64,000 bases of DNA from Achromobacter veterisilvae (GCF_900496975.1 NZ_UFQC01000029.1:1-64000), one strand, 5' to 3'; positions 1-10,605 are shown, counted from the first letter of the stretch. The notes: generated by a model from the sequence alone, not told the origin. Translations and numbers: made by a program.

Positions 1-423
1 CGCCAGGGCGGCGGCTGCACCCGCGGGCGCGGCCGCGCCGCCCACCTGCAGGCCCGCGGCCTGCAAGGCTTGCGCCTTTTTCGTGCCGATGCCGCGCACG
101 CGCTCGGCCAGGTCGTCCAGCGACTCGAACTTGCCGCCGCGCTCGCGTTCCCGCACGATGATCTCGGCGGTGCGCGGGCCGATGCCCCGGACGCCTTCCA
201 ACTGCTGCGCGCTGGCCTGGTTCACGTCCACCGCATGCGCCGGCGGCGCCGCGAAGCCCAGGCCCGCCGTCACCAGCAGCATGCCCAGCGCCCGCCGCAA
301 GGCGCGCGGCTTCGCCGGAGAGCCGGGGCCGCCGGCCAGGCGGAGCCGGCGCGGCCGGCGCGCGCTGCGCCACTGGGCGAATGGGGACGGCCGCGCCGCG
401 GCGGGTTGAAGAAACGGGTTCAT
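1..423 (-). CDS. ComEA-like helix-hairpin-helix DNA-binding protein (3' end cut by window edge)
   Basis: The frame opens at an ATG with a good ribosome binding site (AGGAGA, 7 bases upstream) and stays open to the window edge, so the C-terminus is missing. About 50 residues of Arg/Pro-rich N-terminus precede a hydrophobic segment (LGMLLVTAGLGFAAPPAHA) that looks like a late signal peptide or anchor. From about residue 73 comes a ComEA-type tandem HhH domain: VNQASAQQLEGVRGIGPRTA, then LDDLAERVRGIGTKKAQAL. Such domains bind DNA non-specifically and in competence systems act in the periplasm. It lies 131 bases downstream of hldD on the same strand. Whether it serves DNA uptake here is not shown; no other competence gene is in view. 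Confidence 0.75.
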   Translation of the reverse strand, partial: MNPFLQPAAARPSPFAQWRSARRPRRLRLAGGPGSPAKPRALRRALGMLLVTAGLGFAAPPAHAVDVNQASAQQLEGVRGIGPRTAEIIVRERERGGKFESLDDLAERVRGIGTKKAQALQAAGLQVGGAAAPAGAAAALA

Positions 424-553
424 GGAAGTCTCCTGAAGGACCGGGCGCAACGAGTGTTGGGCCACGCTTCCATCGTGCCCGCCGCCCCGCCTTCTGGACG
501 AAGCGGTGAACGGAAACATCCACCTCGGCAAGCCGCCAGGCGGCGCGCCTGCC

Positions 554-1543
554 TTACTTGCGGGCGCGCCAGTAGCGCACGTACTCGGACACGCCGGTCC
601 GCACGTCGCGCATCGGCGCCTGGAAACCCGCCGCGCGCAGGCGCGTGACGTCGGCCTGGGTGTAGCTCTGGTAGCGGCCTTTCAGGTCGTCCGGGAACGG
701 GATGTAGCGGATGAGGCCCTGCTCGACCAGTTGCGCCAGCGTCAGTTCGGCTTCGCCGCGTTCGGCCCGCAGCGCGTTCACCACGCTGGCGGCCACGTCG
801 TTGAAGGGCTGCGCCCGGCCCGTGCCGCAGTTGAAGACGCCCGACTGCTCGGGGTGGTCCAGGAAATGCAGGTTCACGGCGACCACGTCCTCGACCGAAA
901 TGAAGTCGCGGCTCTGGCCGCCGTCCACATAGCCGTCCCAGCCCGCGAACAGGCGCACGTGCCCATGCTCCAGGAACTGGTTCATGTTGTGGAACGCCAC
1001 CGAGGCCATGCGGCCTTTGTGCTGTTCGTGCGGACCGTAGACGTTGAAATAGCGCAGGCCCACCACCTGGGCGGTCAGGCTGTCCAAACGCCTGCGCAGG
1101 ACCTGGTCGAACAGCAGCTTGGAATAGCCGTAGACGTTCAGCGGCCCTTCGTTGGCGGGGTCTTCCACATAGACCGACGAGCCGCCGTAGACCGCGGCCG
1201 ACGAGGCGTACAGGAAGGGAATGCGGCGCGCCTGGCAGAATTCGAAGAGTTCGAGCGTGACCCGGTAGTTGTTGTCGAGCATGTAGCGGCCGTTGCGCTC
1301 TGTCGTGTCCGAGCATGCGCCCTGGTGCAGCACGGCGCGGACGTCGCCGATGCTGCCGTCGGCGATGCGCCGGCGAAAATCGTCCTTGTCCAGGTAGTCG
1401 GCGATCTTGCAGTCGACCAGGTTGACGAACTTGTCGCCTTCGGTCAGGTCGTCGACCGCGATGATGTCCTCGATGCGGCGGCGGTTGAGCCCGCGCACCA
1501 GGTTGCTGCCTATGAAGCCCGCGGCTCCGGTAACGACGATCAT
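554..1543 (-). CDS. hldD: ADP-L-glycero-D-manno-heptose-6-epimerase
   Basis: 329 residues, normal for the family. It epimerises ADP-D-glycero-D-manno-heptose to the L-glycero form used in the lipopolysaccharide inner core. The N-terminus [19 protein letters not shown] is the NAD(P)-binding Rossmann motif of extended SDRs, and the [10 protein letters not shown] segment carries the catalytic Tyr and Lys. The start chosen is the ATG that overlaps the stop of hldA by four bases (ATGA), which implies translational coupling. The same frame continues open upstream through hldA, but that stretch is a shadow. This is the last gene of the lapA-lapB-hldA-hldD unit. Confidence 0.96.
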   Translation of the reverse strand: MIVVTGAAGFIGSNLVRGLNRRRIEDIIAVDDLTEGDKFVNLVDCKIADYLDKDDFRRRIADGSIGDVRAVLHQGACSDTTERNGRYMLDNNYRVTLELFEFCQARRIPFLYASSAAVYGGSSVYVEDPANEGPLNVYGYSKLLFDQVLRRRLDSLTAQVVGLRYFNVYGPHEQHKGRMASVAFHNMNQFLEHGHVRLFAGWDGYVDGGQSRDFISVEDVVAVNLHFLDHPEQSGVFNCGTGRAQPFNDVAASVVNALRAERGEAELTLAQLVEQGLIRYIPFPDDLKGRYQSYTQADVTRLRAAGFQAPMRDVRTGVSEYVRYWRARK

Positions 1544-2481
1544 GAGGATTCTCCTGCCAGTTCGGCGGCGGTGACGACGGACGTGCCCAGCTTGCCCACG
1601 GCGATGCCGCCGGCCTTGTTGGCCCAGCCCATGGCTTCGGCCCAGGGCAGGTCGATGGCGCGCGATACCGCCAGCGTGGCCAGCACGGTGTCGCCCGCGC
1701 CGGACACGTCGAACACTTCGTGCGCCTGCGCATCGATGTGGTCGCGCCCCGCGTCGGTAAACAAAGTCATGCCCTGCTCGGAACGCGTCACGAGCAAGGC
1801 CTCCAGGTCGAGGTCGGCGCGCAGGCGCTGCGCCCGGTCGGTCAGTTCGGCCTCGGAATTCCAGCGGCCCACGGCCTGCTGCATTTCCGCCCGGTTGGGC
1901 GTGACCAGGGTCGCGCCGCGATAGCGGGCGTAGTCGTCGCCCTTGGGGTCCACCAGCACCGGGATGCCCGCGGCGCGCGCCAGGACGATGAGGGATTCGA
2001 CCCGGGTCAGCACGCCCTTGGCGTAGTCGGACAGCACCACGACGTCGTGGTTGGCCAGGTGGCGGGCCAGCGCGGCGTCCACGCTGTCCAGCGACGCCTG
2101 CGCCGGATGCTGCTCGAAGTCCACGCGCAGCAGTTGCTGCTGCCTGCCCAGCACGCGCATTTTCAGGGTGGTGTGCAAGGACGGGTCGGCGATCAGGTCG
2201 GCCTGGATGCCGGCGTCGGCGGACAGGCGGCGGACGCTGTCGCCCGCCTCGTCCTCGCCCAGCACGCCCACCAGGGTCACGTACCCGCCCAGCGCCGCCA
2301 CGTTGCGGGCGACGTTGGCCGCGCCGCCCAGGCGGTCCTCGCGGCGCGCCACGCGCACCACGGGAACCGGCGCTTCCGGCGAAATGCGTTCGACCTCGCC
2401 GAACCAATACCGGTCCAGCATCACGTCGCCCACCACGAGAACGCGGCTATGCGAAATGGCTTCGGCGGGAAAAGATTTCAT
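1540..2481 (-). CDS. hldA: D-glycero-beta-D-manno-heptose-7-phosphate kinase (monofunctional HldA/RfaE1)
   Basis: 313 residues of the PfkB/ribokinase family. It phosphorylates heptose-7-phosphate at C1 in the ADP-heptose pathway. Visible motifs are the sugar-binding [15 protein letters not shown] near residue 52 and the C-terminal [14 protein letters not shown] with the anion hole and catalytic Asp. The protein ends after the kinase domain, so it is not the bifunctional HldE of Escherichia coli; the nucleotidyltransferase (HldC) must be encoded elsewhere. It overlaps lapB upstream and hldD downstream by ATGA, a tightly coupled operon. Confidence 0.95.
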   Translation of the reverse strand: MKSFPAEAISHSRVLVVGDVMLDRYWFGEVERISPEAPVPVVRVARREDRLGGAANVARNVAALGGYVTLVGVLGEDEAGDSVRRLSADAGIQADLIADPSLHTTLKMRVLGRQQQLLRVDFEQHPAQASLDSVDAALARHLANHDVVVLSDYAKGVLTRVESLIVLARAAGIPVLVDPKGDDYARYRGATLVTPNRAEMQQAVGRWNSEAELTDRAQRLRADLDLEALLVTRSEQGMTLFTDAGRDHIDAQAHEVFDVSGAGDTVLATLAVSRAIDLPWAEAMGWANKAGGIAVGKLGTSVVTAAELAGESS

Positions 2482-3692
2482 TCAAGTTCTTCCAGACGGC
2501 GCGGCGCGTAGGTTTCCCAGGCGTTGCAGCCGGGACACTGCCAGTAAAAGCGGCGCGCTTGAAAACCGCAACTGCGGCATGCGTAGCGGTCCAGCCGCTG
2601 CGTATGCTTGTGGATCAGGCTGCGCAGCAGCGTCAGGTCGGCGCCCGGCACCGGGCCGTGGTCGGTGCTGCCTTCGGAGTTGGCCAGCTCGGCTTCCAGC
2701 AGGCGGTCCAGGCCCAGCAGGGACGGATGGCTGCGCAAGGCCGTGCGGGCGAAGGCCCACGCCAGCGCGGCCCCCTGCTGGACGCGCAGTTCGCGGAACA
2801 GCACGTTGAACAAGTCCAGCGAAGCATGGCGCGCGTACTGCTTTTGCAGCAGTTCCAGCCCGGCTTCCGCCTGGTTGGCGCCGCGATAGTTCGCCAGCAC
2901 CTGTTCGGCCACGAGGCCCGCGTATTCCGGGGCGTCGGTCATGACCGATTCCAGGTACAGCCTTTCGCGCTTCGGATCCTGTTCGATCAGGGCCAGCCGG
3001 GCGCGCAGCATCGCGGTGCGCACCATGGCGCCGCGGCTCGACGCGCCATGGGTGGCCGACAGGGCGTGGTCGGCGGCGTCCAGCGCCTTGTGGGCGGCCT
3101 CGATGTCGGCCGGCTTGGCGCCCAGCGCGGACTGCGCCTGCTCGCAGTAATAGTGCACGATCTGCGGCACCGGTTCGTCGACCAGGCCTTGCAGCGTCTT
3201 CACGGCCTCGATGGCGCGCGGCCAGTCGTGTTCCGATTCGAAGATGCGGATCAGCGAGCGCAGCGCCGGCAGCGCGTAGCGGGTGTCCTTGAGCTGCTCG
3301 AAACCGTTTTCGGCGCGGTCCAGCATGCCGGCCTTCAGGAAATCCTGCGCCAGTTCATGCTGGGCGTGCTCGCGCTCGGCGGAGGGCAGGTCCGACCGGT
3401 TCAGCAGGCTCTGGTGCACGCGGATGGCGCGCTCCATCTCGCCGCGGCGGCGGAAGAGGCTTCCCAGCGCGAAGTGCAGCTCGGTGGTCTCGGGGTCCAG
3501 CTTGGCCACTTCGACGAAGGCGTCGATGGCGCGGTCCGGCTCTTCATTGAGCAGGAAGTTCAAGCCCCGGAAATAGGAATCGGGCAGGCTGCGGGTTTCC
3601 CGCAGCATTTGCCGGATGTCGAAGCGCGCGGCCAGCCAGCCCAGCGCAAACAGCACCGGCACGAAAATCAACCACCAAGGTTCAAAATCCAC
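2478..3692 (-). CDS. lapB: Lipopolysaccharide assembly protein B (TPR protein with rubredoxin-like metal site)
   Basis: 404 residues. An N-terminal transmembrane anchor (about residues 4-20) is followed by a series of TPR-like helices and a C-terminal rubredoxin-type domain with two Cys pairs, CRSCG and CPGCN, near residues 370-390. In E. coli, LapB (YciM) acts with FtsH to control LpxC and so lipopolysaccharide synthesis. The start is a GTG giving MDFEPWWLIFVPVLF, which places the anchor correctly; no strong ribosome binding site is visible. It follows lapA and precedes hldA, a consistent LPS context. Confidence 0.93.
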   Translation of the reverse strand: MDFEPWWLIFVPVLFALGWLAARFDIRQMLRETRSLPDSYFRGLNFLLNEEPDRAIDAFVEVAKLDPETTELHFALGSLFRRRGEMERAIRVHQSLLNRSDLPSAEREHAQHELAQDFLKAGMLDRAENGFEQLKDTRYALPALRSLIRIFESEHDWPRAIEAVKTLQGLVDEPVPQIVHYYCEQAQSALGAKPADIEAAHKALDAADHALSATHGASSRGAMVRTAMLRARLALIEQDPKRERLYLESVMTDAPEYAGLVAEQVLANYRGANQAEAGLELLQKQYARHASLDLFNVLFRELRVQQGAALAWAFARTALRSHPSLLGLDRLLEAELANSEGSTDHGPVPGADLTLLRSLIHKHTQRLDRYACRSCGFQARRFYWQCPGCNAWETYAPRRLEELE

Positions 3693-3752
3693 TGTTCGGG
3701 CTCTTGCGGTAAGTCGGTGCGGAAAAGGCGATCTGCGGGGTGCGCAACGGCA

Positions 3753-4067
3753 TTACAGCGGCGACATCGGAGCGACGGCCTCGGGCGGCACGACGGGCGT
3801 GGTGCCGTTCACCGCGGCCTGGACGCGGTCCAGTTCGCGGCGCAGGCGCACGGCCTCGCGGCGGCGGCGCATGGCGGCGGGCACGGTCAGCAAGAGACCG
3901 AACAAGGCGCCCAGCACGAAAACGACCAGCATCACGACGATGAGGGGGACGTCCTGCACGACGTAATCGGCGTAGAACTTCACGGCGACGGGATCGGTGT
4001 TCTTCAAGGCGAACATCAATACCGCGACAAATACGAGCAATCGCAGGGCCCAGACTAGGTAGCGCAT
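3753..4067 (-). CDS. lapA: Lipopolysaccharide assembly protein A (LapA domain membrane protein)
   Basis: 104 residues with two transmembrane segments (MRYLVWALRLLVFVAVLMFA and VPLIVVMLVVFVLGALFGLL) followed by a basic cytoplasmic tail, RRRREAVRLRRELDR, of coiled-coil character. This is the LapA (YciS) layout. LapA partners LapB in LPS assembly control at the inner membrane. The ATG has a GGAG site 8-9 bases upstream; the frame is open further upstream but crosses the ihfB terminator, so that part is not coding. First gene of the lap-hld unit. Confidence 0.92.
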   Translation of the reverse strand: MRYLVWALRLLVFVAVLMFALKNTDPVAVKFYADYVVQDVPLIVVMLVVFVLGALFGLLLTVPAAMRRRREAVRLRRELDRVQAAVNGTTPVVPPEAVAPMSPL

Positions 4068-4098
4068 GACGCGTGCTCCTAAGAATTCGAGACTTTCA

Positions 4099-4104
4099 AT
4101 TGTA
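4099..4104 (-). promoter_or_regulatory. Candidate -10 element for the lapA-lapB-hldA-hldD unit
   Basis: On the minus strand TACAAT lies about 32 bases before the lapA ATG and downstream of the ihfB terminator, so the lap-hld genes can be transcribed independently. No convincing -35 element is visible 16-18 bases upstream. Confidence 0.3.
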
Positions 4105-4203
4105 AGCGACGTCTCCCGCCTCCCGCGAGAAAAAACCCCGCCCCGGGCAGCCGGCCGCGGCGAGGCCCCCGAGGGGACGCTTTGCCCCGGAACGGCCCAG
4201 GCC

Positions 4204-4240
4204 AAAAAAAACAAAGCCCCTTGATTTCTCAAGGGGCTTG
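4204..4240 (-). terminator. Intrinsic terminator of ihfB / gyrA-ihfB run
   Basis: On the minus strand, an 11-base stem (AAGCCCCTTGA / TCAAGGGGCTT) with a GAAA loop is followed by TTTG and eight T residues. It sits about 45 bases after the ihfB stop and separates it from lapA. Confidence 0.9.
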
Positions 4241-4284
4241 GTTCGCGGTCCGATCCGCCCGAAGGCAGCCTTCCAGCCGTGCCG

Positions 4285-4644
4285 TCAATGCATGGCGTGC
4301 AGACCCACCATCGACGGCATCGGTTCACTCGATCCAGAGGATTGAGCGTCCTCGTCATTGCCGCCGGCCAAGTCCACCCGCTCGCGCAATTCCTTGCCCG
4401 CCTTGAAGTGCGGCACCTGTTTGCCAGGCACCAGCACTTGTTCGCCGGATTTCGGATTGCGACCGATGCGGGGAGACCGCTGCGACAACGAGAAGCTGCC
4501 AAAACCGCGGATCTCGATGCGCTGGCCCGAGGCCAGGGCCTGGGTCATTGCATCGAGCACGGTCTTGACCGCGTAATCGGTGTCGCGGGCGGCCAACTGA
4601 GGATAGCGGGCCGCCAAGGCGGCGATCAGCTCCGACTTGGTCAC
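4285..4644 (-). CDS. ihfB: Integration host factor subunit beta
   Basis: 119 residues. The first about 94 match the HU/IHF fold: [17 protein letters not shown], then [20 protein letters not shown] and [19 protein letters not shown], which contain the DNA-intercalating proline arm. IHF-beta pairs with IHF-alpha to bend DNA. It follows rpsA by 3 bases, the classic rpsA-ihfB pairing. The last about 25 residues (acidic, Ser- and Met-rich) are an extension beyond the E. coli protein length; their role is unknown. Confidence 0.96.
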   Translation of the reverse strand: MTKSELIAALAARYPQLAARDTDYAVKTVLDAMTQALASGQRIEIRGFGSFSLSQRSPRIGRNPKSGEQVLVPGKQVPHFKAGKELRERVDLAGGNDEDAQSSGSSEPMPSMVGLHAMH

Positions 4645-4647
4645 GAA

Positions 4648-6360
4648 TTAACCGTCGTTGCGCTGTTGGTCCAGCTTGGCCTTCAGCAGCGCGCCGAGGT
4701 TGGTGGTGCCGGACGAAGCGCTGGCATCGGACATGCGCTGGATCGTTTCGGCGGTCTCGGCGTTGTCGCGGGCCTTGATCGACAGTTGGATCGAACGCGT
4801 CTTGCGGTCGATGTTGACGATCATGGCTTCGATGTTCTCGCCGGCGGTCAGGACGGTGGTGGCATCTTCGACGCGGCCCGAGGAGATCTCGGAAGCGCGC
4901 AGGTAGCCTTCGACGTCCACGGACAGCGTCACGACGGCGCCCTTGGCTTCGACCGACTTGATGGTGCCCGGAACGACGGCGCCCTTGTCGAAGGTGGCCA
5001 CGAAGTTGTTGAAGGGGTCGCCTTCCAACTGCTTGATGCCCAGCGAGATGCGTTCCTTGTCGGTATCGATGCCCAGAACCACGGCTTCGATCTCGTCGCC
5101 CTTCTTGAAGTTGCGCACGGCTTCTTCGCCAGCTTCCGTCCACGACAGGTCGGACAGGTGGACCAGGCCGTCGATGCCGCCGGGCAGGCCGACGAACACG
5201 CCGAAGTCGGTGATCGACTTGATGGCGCCGCGGACCTTGTCGCCACGCTTGAAGTTGGTGGCGAACTCTTCCCACGGGTTCTGGCGGCACTGCTTCATGC
5301 CCAGCGAGATACGGCGGCGGTCTTCGTCGATTTCCAGGACCATGACTTCGACTTCTTCGCCCAGGGTCACGACCTTGCGCGGATCGACGTTCTTGTTGGT
5401 CCAGTCCATTTCGGACACGTGGACCAGGCCTTCGATGCCGGCTTCGACTTCAACGAACGCGCCGTAGTCGGTCAGGTTCGTGACCTTGCCGAACAGGCGG
5501 GTGCCTTGCGGGTAGCGGCGAGCCAGGCCCACCCACGGATCTTCGCCCAGTTGCTTGACGCCCAGCGAGACGCGGCTCTTTTCCTGGTCGAACTTGAGGA
5601 CCTTGGCTTCGACTTCCTGACCCACTTGCAGGACTTCGGAGGGGTGACGCACACGGCGCCAGGCCATGTCGGTGATGTGCAGCAGGCCGTCGATGCCGCC
5701 CAGGTCCACGAACGCGCCGTAGTCGGTGATGTTCTTGACCACGCCCTTGACCACTGCGCCTTCGTGCAGGGTTTCGAGCAGCTTCTGGCGCTCTTCGCCC
5801 ATGCTGGCTTCCAGCACCTGGCGACGCGACAGCACGACGTTGTTGCGCTTGCGGTCGAGCTTGATGACCTTGAATTCGAGGGTCTTGCCTTCGTACGGGG
5901 TGGTGTCCTTGACCGGACGCAGATCCACCAGCGAACCCGGCAGGAACGCGCGGATGCCGTTGGTCATGACGGTCAGGCCGCCCTTCACCTTGCCGGTGAT
6001 GGTGCCGGTGACCAGCTCGCCGTTTTCCAGGGCCTTTTCCAGTTGCAGCCAGGCCGACAGGCGCTTGGCGCGGTCACGCGACAGGATGGTGTCGCCGTAG
6101 CCGTTTTCCAGGGAATCGATGGCCACCGAGACGAAATCGCCGGGTTGCACTTCGAGCTCGCCCTGGTCGTTCAGGAACTCTTCCAGGGGGATCAGCGCTT
6201 CGGACTTCAGGCCGGCGTTGACGACGACGAAATTATGGTCGACGCGCACGACTTCGGCGCTGATGACCTCGCCGGACTTCATGTCCTGGCTCTTGAGGCT
6301 TTGTGCGAAAAGGTCGGCGAAGCTTTCGCCGCCGGTGGCGGTAGTGGAAACGGAAGACAT
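4648..6360 (-). CDS. rpsA: 30S ribosomal protein S1
   Basis: 570 residues with six S1 RNA-binding repeats. Repeat-specific motifs are visible, for example [40 protein letters not shown] and [21 protein letters not shown]1 binds mRNA leaders and helps start translation on the 30S subunit. The start [18 protein letters not shown] was chosen because it fits the length of betaproteobacterial S1; an ATG five codons upstream (MDFNP) is possible. The long upstream open frame overlaps the cmk-rpsA gap and is not supported. It lies between cmk and ihfB, the usual order. Confidence 0.97.
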   Translation of the reverse strand: MSSVSTTATGGESFADLFAQSLKSQDMKSGEVISAEVVRVDHNFVVVNAGLKSEALIPLEEFLNDQGELEVQPGDFVSVAIDSLENGYGDTILSRDRAKRLSAWLQLEKALENGELVTGTITGKVKGGLTVMTNGIRAFLPGSLVDLRPVKDTTPYEGKTLEFKVIKLDRKRNNVVLSRRQVLEASMGEERQKLLETLHEGAVVKGVVKNITDYGAFVDLGGIDGLLHITDMAWRRVRHPSEVLQVGQEVEAKVLKFDQEKSRVSLGVKQLGEDPWVGLARRYPQGTRLFGKVTNLTDYGAFVEVEAGIEGLVHVSEMDWTNKNVDPRKVVTLGEEVEVMVLEIDEDRRRISLGMKQCRQNPWEEFATNFKRGDKVRGAIKSITDFGVFVGLPGGIDGLVHLSDLSWTEAGEEAVRNFKKGDEIEAVVLGIDTDKERISLGIKQLEGDPFNNFVATFDKGAVVPGTIKSVEAKGAVVTLSVDVEGYLRASEISSGRVEDATTVLTAGENIEAMIVNIDRKTRSIQLSIKARDNAETAETIQRMSDASASSGTTNLGALLKAKLDQQRNDG

Positions 6361-6558
6361 GGGGTTGAAATCCATTGGGCCGAAATGGCCGTTAAAAACA
6401 CACCGCAGCGGATTGCCCGCCACAGTGGAGTCAAAATGCCTGTTTGCCGGTTCGCCCTTGCGGGGTGGCCCGTGGGGGTTGCGCCTAGCTTGAACAGGGC
6501 CGATAAAAAAAACAGAAAACCCGCGGGTGGACTCGTGAAGAAATCCCGGACCGATCAA

Positions 6559-7248
6559 TCAATCCGCTTTGGCGTTCTTCCAGAAATCCAGTATTGCCTG
6601 CACCGTTTCCGCAATCGTCAGATCCGACGAATCCAGCACGTGCGCATCTTCCGCGGGAGCCAAGGGCGCCGTAGTTCGCCCCATATCGCGAGCATCCCGC
6701 TCGCGCATATCCCGAAGAAGGTCATCAAGATTAGCAGAAATTCCCTTTTCGATCAACTGCTTACAGCGCCGCTGCGCCCGCGCGACCACGTCGGCGACCA
6801 GGAACACCTTCAGGGGGGCGTCCGGAAACACGACCGTGCCCATGTCCCGCCCGTCCGCCACCAGGCCCGGAGGCAGGCGAAAGGCGCGCTGGCGCTCGAG
6901 CAGCGCCTGGCGCACCCTCGGGAACGCCGCCACGCAGGACGCGAAATTGCCGACTTCCTCGCGGCGGATATCGTGGCCGACCTCCCTGCCCTCCAGGTAG
7001 ACGTGGGGGCCGTCGAAGCGCACGTCCAGCGTTTCGGCCACGCGCGCCACGCCGGGCTCGTCGCTGGCGGACAGGCCGCGGTCCAGGGCCGCCAGCGCGG
7101 TCAGGCGATAGAGCGCGCCGCTGTCGAGCACCGCCCAGCCCAGCGCCTTGGCGACGCGGTGGGCCACGGTGCCCTTGCCGGACGCGGTGGGGCCGTCGAT
7201 CGCGATGACCGGGACGGCGGGAGAGATTTCGGAGGAATTCGAAGTCAT
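6559..7248 (-). CDS. cmk: Cytidylate kinase
   Basis: About 229 residues, usual size. It phosphorylates CMP/dCMP with ATP. The P-loop GPTASGKGT is near residue 19, and the CMP-binding [15 protein letters not shown] and the lid region follow. The ATG at 7248 is used; a GTG two codons upstream (MPMTS) is also possible and would sit 5 bases from the aroA stop. It lies between aroA and rpsA, a conserved neighbourhood. Confidence 0.95.
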   Translation of the reverse strand: MTSNSSEISPAVPVIAIDGPTASGKGTVAHRVAKALGWAVLDSGALYRLTALAALDRGLSASDEPGVARVAETLDVRFDGPHVYLEGREVGHDIRREEVGNFASCVAAFPRVRQALLERQRAFRLPPGLVADGRDMGTVVFPDAPLKVFLVADVVARAQRRCKQLIEKGISANLDDLLRDMRERDARDMGRTTAPLAPAEDAHVLDSSDLTIAETVQAILDFWKNAKAD

Positions 7249-7259
7249 GGGCACATCCG

Positions 7260-8579
7260 CTAGGCAACCAGGCCCGCGTAGACATCAAAGTAACCCGGGA
7301 ACGTCTTGCTGACGCAACCCGGATCGAGAATACGGACCGCCGACGGGCCGAAAGCCGCCAGCGAGAAGCACATCGCCATGCGATGGTCGTCCCAGGTGCC
7401 GATGTGCGCGTCGCGCCAGCCGTCCTGGGCCGGGGGGGTCACCCGCAGCCAATCCGGCCCCGATTCCACCCGCGCGCCCAGCTTCTCTAGCTCGGTCTGC
7501 ATGGCGTGGATGCGGTCGGTTTCCTTGACGCGCCAGCTTCCGATGTTGCGCAGGCGGCACGGCCCGTCGGCAAACAGGGCTAGAGCGGCCGCGGTCATGG
7601 CGGCGTCGGGAATCAGGTTGAAATCCGTGTCGAAGGCCTTCAGGCGCTCGCCCTGGGCGACGCGCGCGCCCGACACCTCGATCCAGTCGGGGCCGTAGCT
7701 GACCGCGGCGCCCATGTCGGCCAGCGTGCCGGCGAAGGCGACGTCGCCCTGGATGCTGTCGGCGCCCACGCCGGTCACGCGCAGCGGACCGCCACCGATC
7801 GCGCCCAGCGCAAGGAAGTAGGACGCCGTGGACGCGTCGCCCTCGACCGCGATCTGCCCCGGACTGCGGTAGGCCGCCCCGCCGTCGATGACGAAGCGGC
7901 TCCAGCCGTCGCGGCGCACCTGCACGCCGAAGCGCGCCATCAGGTTCAGCGTGATCTCGATGTACGGTTTGGAAATGAGTTCGCCCGCGACCTCGATCGT
8001 CACCGGCTTGCCGCTGCCGCGCGCCTGCAGCGGCGCGGCCAGCAGCAAGGCCGTCAGGAACTGGCTGGACACGGATCCCTGCACCCGCGTCACCGCGTCC
8101 TCGGCGATGGCGCCGCGGCCGATATGCAGGGGCGGATAGCCCGGCTGGCCCAGGTAATCGATGCGCGCGCCCAGGGCGTTCAGCGCGTCGACCAGGTCGC
8201 CGATGGGACGCTCGTGCATGCGCGGCACGCCCGACAGGCGATAGTCGCCGCCCATCAGCGCCAGGGCGGCGGTCAGCGGCCGGATGGCGGTGCCGGCGTT
8301 GCCCATGAACAGGTCCGCGCTTTCCACCGGGAAGCGGCGCACGCCCTGCACCGTGACGCGGCCCGCCTCCAGCTCGGACACCTGCACGCCCAGTTGGCGC
8401 AAGGCGGCCAGCATCACGCGCGTATCGTCCGAATCCAGCAGGCCGGTGATGACCGTGGCGCCCTCGGCGATCGCGGCCAGCAGCAGCACGCGGTTGGAAA
8501 TGCTCTTGGAGCCGGGCAGGGCCATCACGCCCCGCGCTTGCCGCACCCGCGGCAGATCGAGATAAGGCAAAGCGCCCAT
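7260..8579 (-). CDS. aroA: 3-phosphoshikimate 1-carboxyvinyltransferase (EPSP synthase)
   Basis: 439 residues. It transfers the enolpyruvyl group of PEP to shikimate-3-phosphate in chorismate synthesis. Hallmarks: [20 protein letters not shown] near the N-terminus, [16 protein letters not shown] (class I PEP-site glycine and alanine intact), [14 protein letters not shown], and the C-terminal [14 protein letters not shown]. The start is [18 protein letters not shown]; the frame is open further upstream but overlaps tyrA. It starts 5 bases after the tyrA stop, inside the gyrA-ihfB gene run. Confidence 0.96.
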   Translation of the reverse strand: MGALPYLDLPRVRQARGVMALPGSKSISNRVLLLAAIAEGATVITGLLDSDDTRVMLAALRQLGVQVSELEAGRVTVQGVRRFPVESADLFMGNAGTAIRPLTAALALMGGDYRLSGVPRMHERPIGDLVDALNALGARIDYLGQPGYPPLHIGRGAIAEDAVTRVQGSVSSQFLTALLLAAPLQARGSGKPVTIEVAGELISKPYIEITLNLMARFGVQVRRDGWSRFVIDGGAAYRSPGQIAVEGDASTASYFLALGAIGGGPLRVTGVGADSIQGDVAFAGTLADMGAAVSYGPDWIEVSGARVAQGERLKAFDTDFNLIPDAAMTAAALALFADGPCRLRNIGSWRVKETDRIHAMQTELEKLGARVESGPDWLRVTPPAQDGWRDAHIGTWDDHRMAMCFSLAAFGPSAVRILDPGCVSKTFPGYFDVYAGLVA

Positions 8580-8584
8580 GTCAG

Positions 8585-9487
8585 CTACTCCTTGCGCCAG
8601 TTGCGGCGCGCGCGGGCCGCCGTCTCCAGCAGCGTCAGCAAAGCCGCGCCGTCGCCATCGGCGATGGCGCGTTCGGCACGGTCCAGCACCGCGCGGACGT
8701 CGGCAAGCTCGGCCAGCATCGCGTCGCGGTTGGACAGAAAAATATCCCGCCACATCTCCGGCGAACCCGCCGCGATGCGCGTGAAGTCGCGAAAACCGCT
8801 GCCGGCCAGGTCCAGGCGGGTGGCGGCGTCGGCGGCCGTGGCCACCTGTTCCATGTAGGCCGCCGACAGCAGGTGCGGCAGGTGGCTGACCGATGCGAGC
8901 ACCCGGTCGTGGGCATCGGCGTCCATGTCGATCACCTCGGCGCCGCACGCCAGCCAGGCGCGGCGCGCCAGGTCCAGGGCGGCCTCCCCGTTTTCGGGCA
9001 GGGGGGTCAGGACGACGGTGCGCTTGCGGTAGAGATCGGCGTCGGCCGCTTCAGGCCCCGTGCGTTCGGCGCCCGCGATGGGATGGCCGGGCACGAATTG
9101 CGCGATCCGGCCGCCCAGGGCGGCGCGCGCCGCGGCGACCACTTCGGCCTTGGTGCTGCCGGCGTCGGTCAGCACGGTGCCGGCGCCCAGGTGCGGAAGC
9201 ATGCGCGACAGGACGTTCACCAGCCCGCCCACCGGCGTCGCCAGCAGGATCAGGTCGGCGCGCGCGGCCGCCTCTTCCAGGGACACGGCCTCGTCGATCA
9301 GGCCCAGTTCGAGCGCGCGCGCCAGGGACTGCGCATTGCGCCCCGCCCCCAGCACCCTGCCCGCCTGCCCGGCCCGGCGCAGCGCGGCGGCGAAGGATCC
9401 GCCGATCAGGCCCACGCCGACGACGGCCAATACAGGAATCAGGGGGCCAGCGGCCCCCTGATCGGAAGACAGTGGCGAGCCGTTCAT
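8585..9487 (-). CDS. tyrA: Prephenate (arogenate) dehydrogenase
   Basis: 300 residues. It converts prephenate to 4-hydroxyphenylpyruvate for tyrosine synthesis, using NAD(P). The N-terminal [19 protein letters not shown] is the dinucleotide-binding motif; [17 protein letters not shown] carries the conserved catalytic His region. The ATG overlaps the hisC stop by one base (TAATG). The frame is open further upstream but inside hisC. There is no fused chorismate mutase domain, consistent with the separate PheA having it. Confidence 0.94.
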   Translation of the reverse strand: MNGSPLSSDQGAAGPLIPVLAVVGVGLIGGSFAAALRRAGQAGRVLGAGRNAQSLARALELGLIDEAVSLEEAAARADLILLATPVGGLVNVLSRMLPHLGAGTVLTDAGSTKAEVVAAARAALGGRIAQFVPGHPIAGAERTGPEAADADLYRKRTVVLTPLPENGEAALDLARRAWLACGAEVIDMDADAHDRVLASVSHLPHLLSAAYMEQVATAADAATRLDLAGSGFRDFTRIAAGSPEMWRDIFLSNRDAMLAELADVRAVLDRAERAIADGDGAALLTLLETAARARRNWRKE

Positions 9488-10605
9488 TACGACAGAATGG
9501 CGGTCAGGGCGTCGATGAAACGCCGGTTCTCTTCCGGCAGCCCGATGGACACGCGCAGCCACTCGGGCAGGCCGTCGCCGGCAACCGGGCGCACGATCAC
9601 GCCGCGCTTGAGCAGTTCCAGGTTGATGCGCGGCGCATCGCCCACGTGGACCAGCACGAAGTTGCCATAGCTGGGCACGTAGCGCAGCTTGAGCGCGTCG
9701 AACGCGGCGCAGAGCTGCGCCTTGCCCGACTTGTTCGAGGCATAGGCCTCTTCCAGGTAGGCGGCGTCGCCCAGCGCGGCCACGGCGGCGGCCTGCGCCA
9801 GCGTGTTGACGTTGAACGGCTGGCGCACGCGGTTCAGCAGGTCGGTCAGGGCGGGCTGCGCCACCGCGAAGCCCACGCGCAGGCCGGCCAGGCCGTAGGC
9901 CTTGGAGAAGGTGCGCGACACGATCAGGTTCGGATAGCGGCGCGCCAGCGCGGTGCTGTCGAAGCGGAACTCGGGATCGAGGTATTCGTTATAGGCCTCG
10001 TCCAGCACCACCGTGACGCGGTCGCCGTGGGCGGCGTGCACGCGTTCCAGGAACGCGGCGACGCTGTCGCCCGGCACGAAAGTGCCGGTCGGGTTGTTGG
10101 GGTTGGCGATGAACACCAGGCGCGTGTCGTCGGCGATGGCGTCGAACATCGCGTCCAGGTCGTGGCCGTAGTCTTTGGCCGGCACCACGATGTGGCGCGC
10201 GCCGCGCGCCTGGGTGGCCAGGCGGTACACGGCGAACGAGTGCTGTGCGTAGACGGCCGAGGCGCCGGGCTCCAGCAGCGCCAGCGCGGCGATTTCCAGG
10301 ATGTCGTTGGAGCCGTTGCCCAGCGTGATCCAGTTCATCGGCACGCCGTAGCGCTCGGCCAGCGCGGCCTTCAGGTCGAAGCCGTTGGGATCGGGGTAGC
10401 GCGCCAGCGACTCGGCGGCGGCCAGCATGGCCTCGCGCGCCGACTTGGGCATGCCCAGCGGGTTTTCGTTGGACGCCAGCTTGACGATGCCGGCCGGATC
10501 CAGCCCGAACTCGCGGGCCAGTTCTTCGATGGGCTTGCCTGCCTGGTAAGGCGCGATGGCGCTGACGTGCGCGGGAGCGACGAGGGGCTTGGATGCGGTG
10601 GTCAT
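9487..10605 (-). CDS. hisC: Histidinol-phosphate / aromatic aminotransferase
   Basis: About 372 residues, fold-type I PLP aminotransferase of the HisC family. The segment SRTFSKAYGLAGLRVGFA carries the PLP lysine, and VKLASNENPLGMP and IANPNNPTGTF are substrate/cofactor loops. HisC enzymes transaminate imidazole-acetol phosphate, and many also act on phenylpyruvate and hydroxyphenylpyruvate. Its place between pheA and tyrA suggests that the aromatic activity matters here. A GTG five codons upstream overlaps the pheA stop (GTGA) and could be the true, coupled start. Confidence 0.9.
   Translation of the reverse strand: MTTASKPLVAPAHVSAIAPYQAGKPIEELAREFGLDPAGIVKLASNENPLGMPKSAREAMLAAAESLARYPDPNGFDLKAALAERYGVPMNWITLGNGSNDILEIAALALLEPGASAVYAQHSFAVYRLATQARGARHIVVPAKDYGHDLDAMFDAIADDTRLVFIANPNNPTGTFVPGDSVAAFLERVHAAHGDRVTVVLDEAYNEYLDPEFRFDSTALARRYPNLIVSRTFSKAYGLAGLRVGFAVAQPALTDLLNRVRQPFNVNTLAQAAAVAALGDAAYLEEAYASNKSGKAQLCAAFDALKLRYVPSYGNFVLVHVGDAPRINLELLKRGVIVRPVAGDGLPEWLRVSIGLPEENRRFIDALTAILS

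Noticed and set aside
6500..6530. ACCCGCGGGT palindrome followed by a T-rich run on the minus strand between cmk and rpsA, looking like an attenuator
   Set aside because: The palindrome has no loop, so a stable hairpin cannot form as drawn; evidence too weak to call a terminator.
4279..7263. A plus-strand open frame of 994 codons opposite ihfB, rpsA and cmk
   Set aside because: Complement of conserved ribosomal protein and kinase genes; no ribosome binding site; low-complexity translation.
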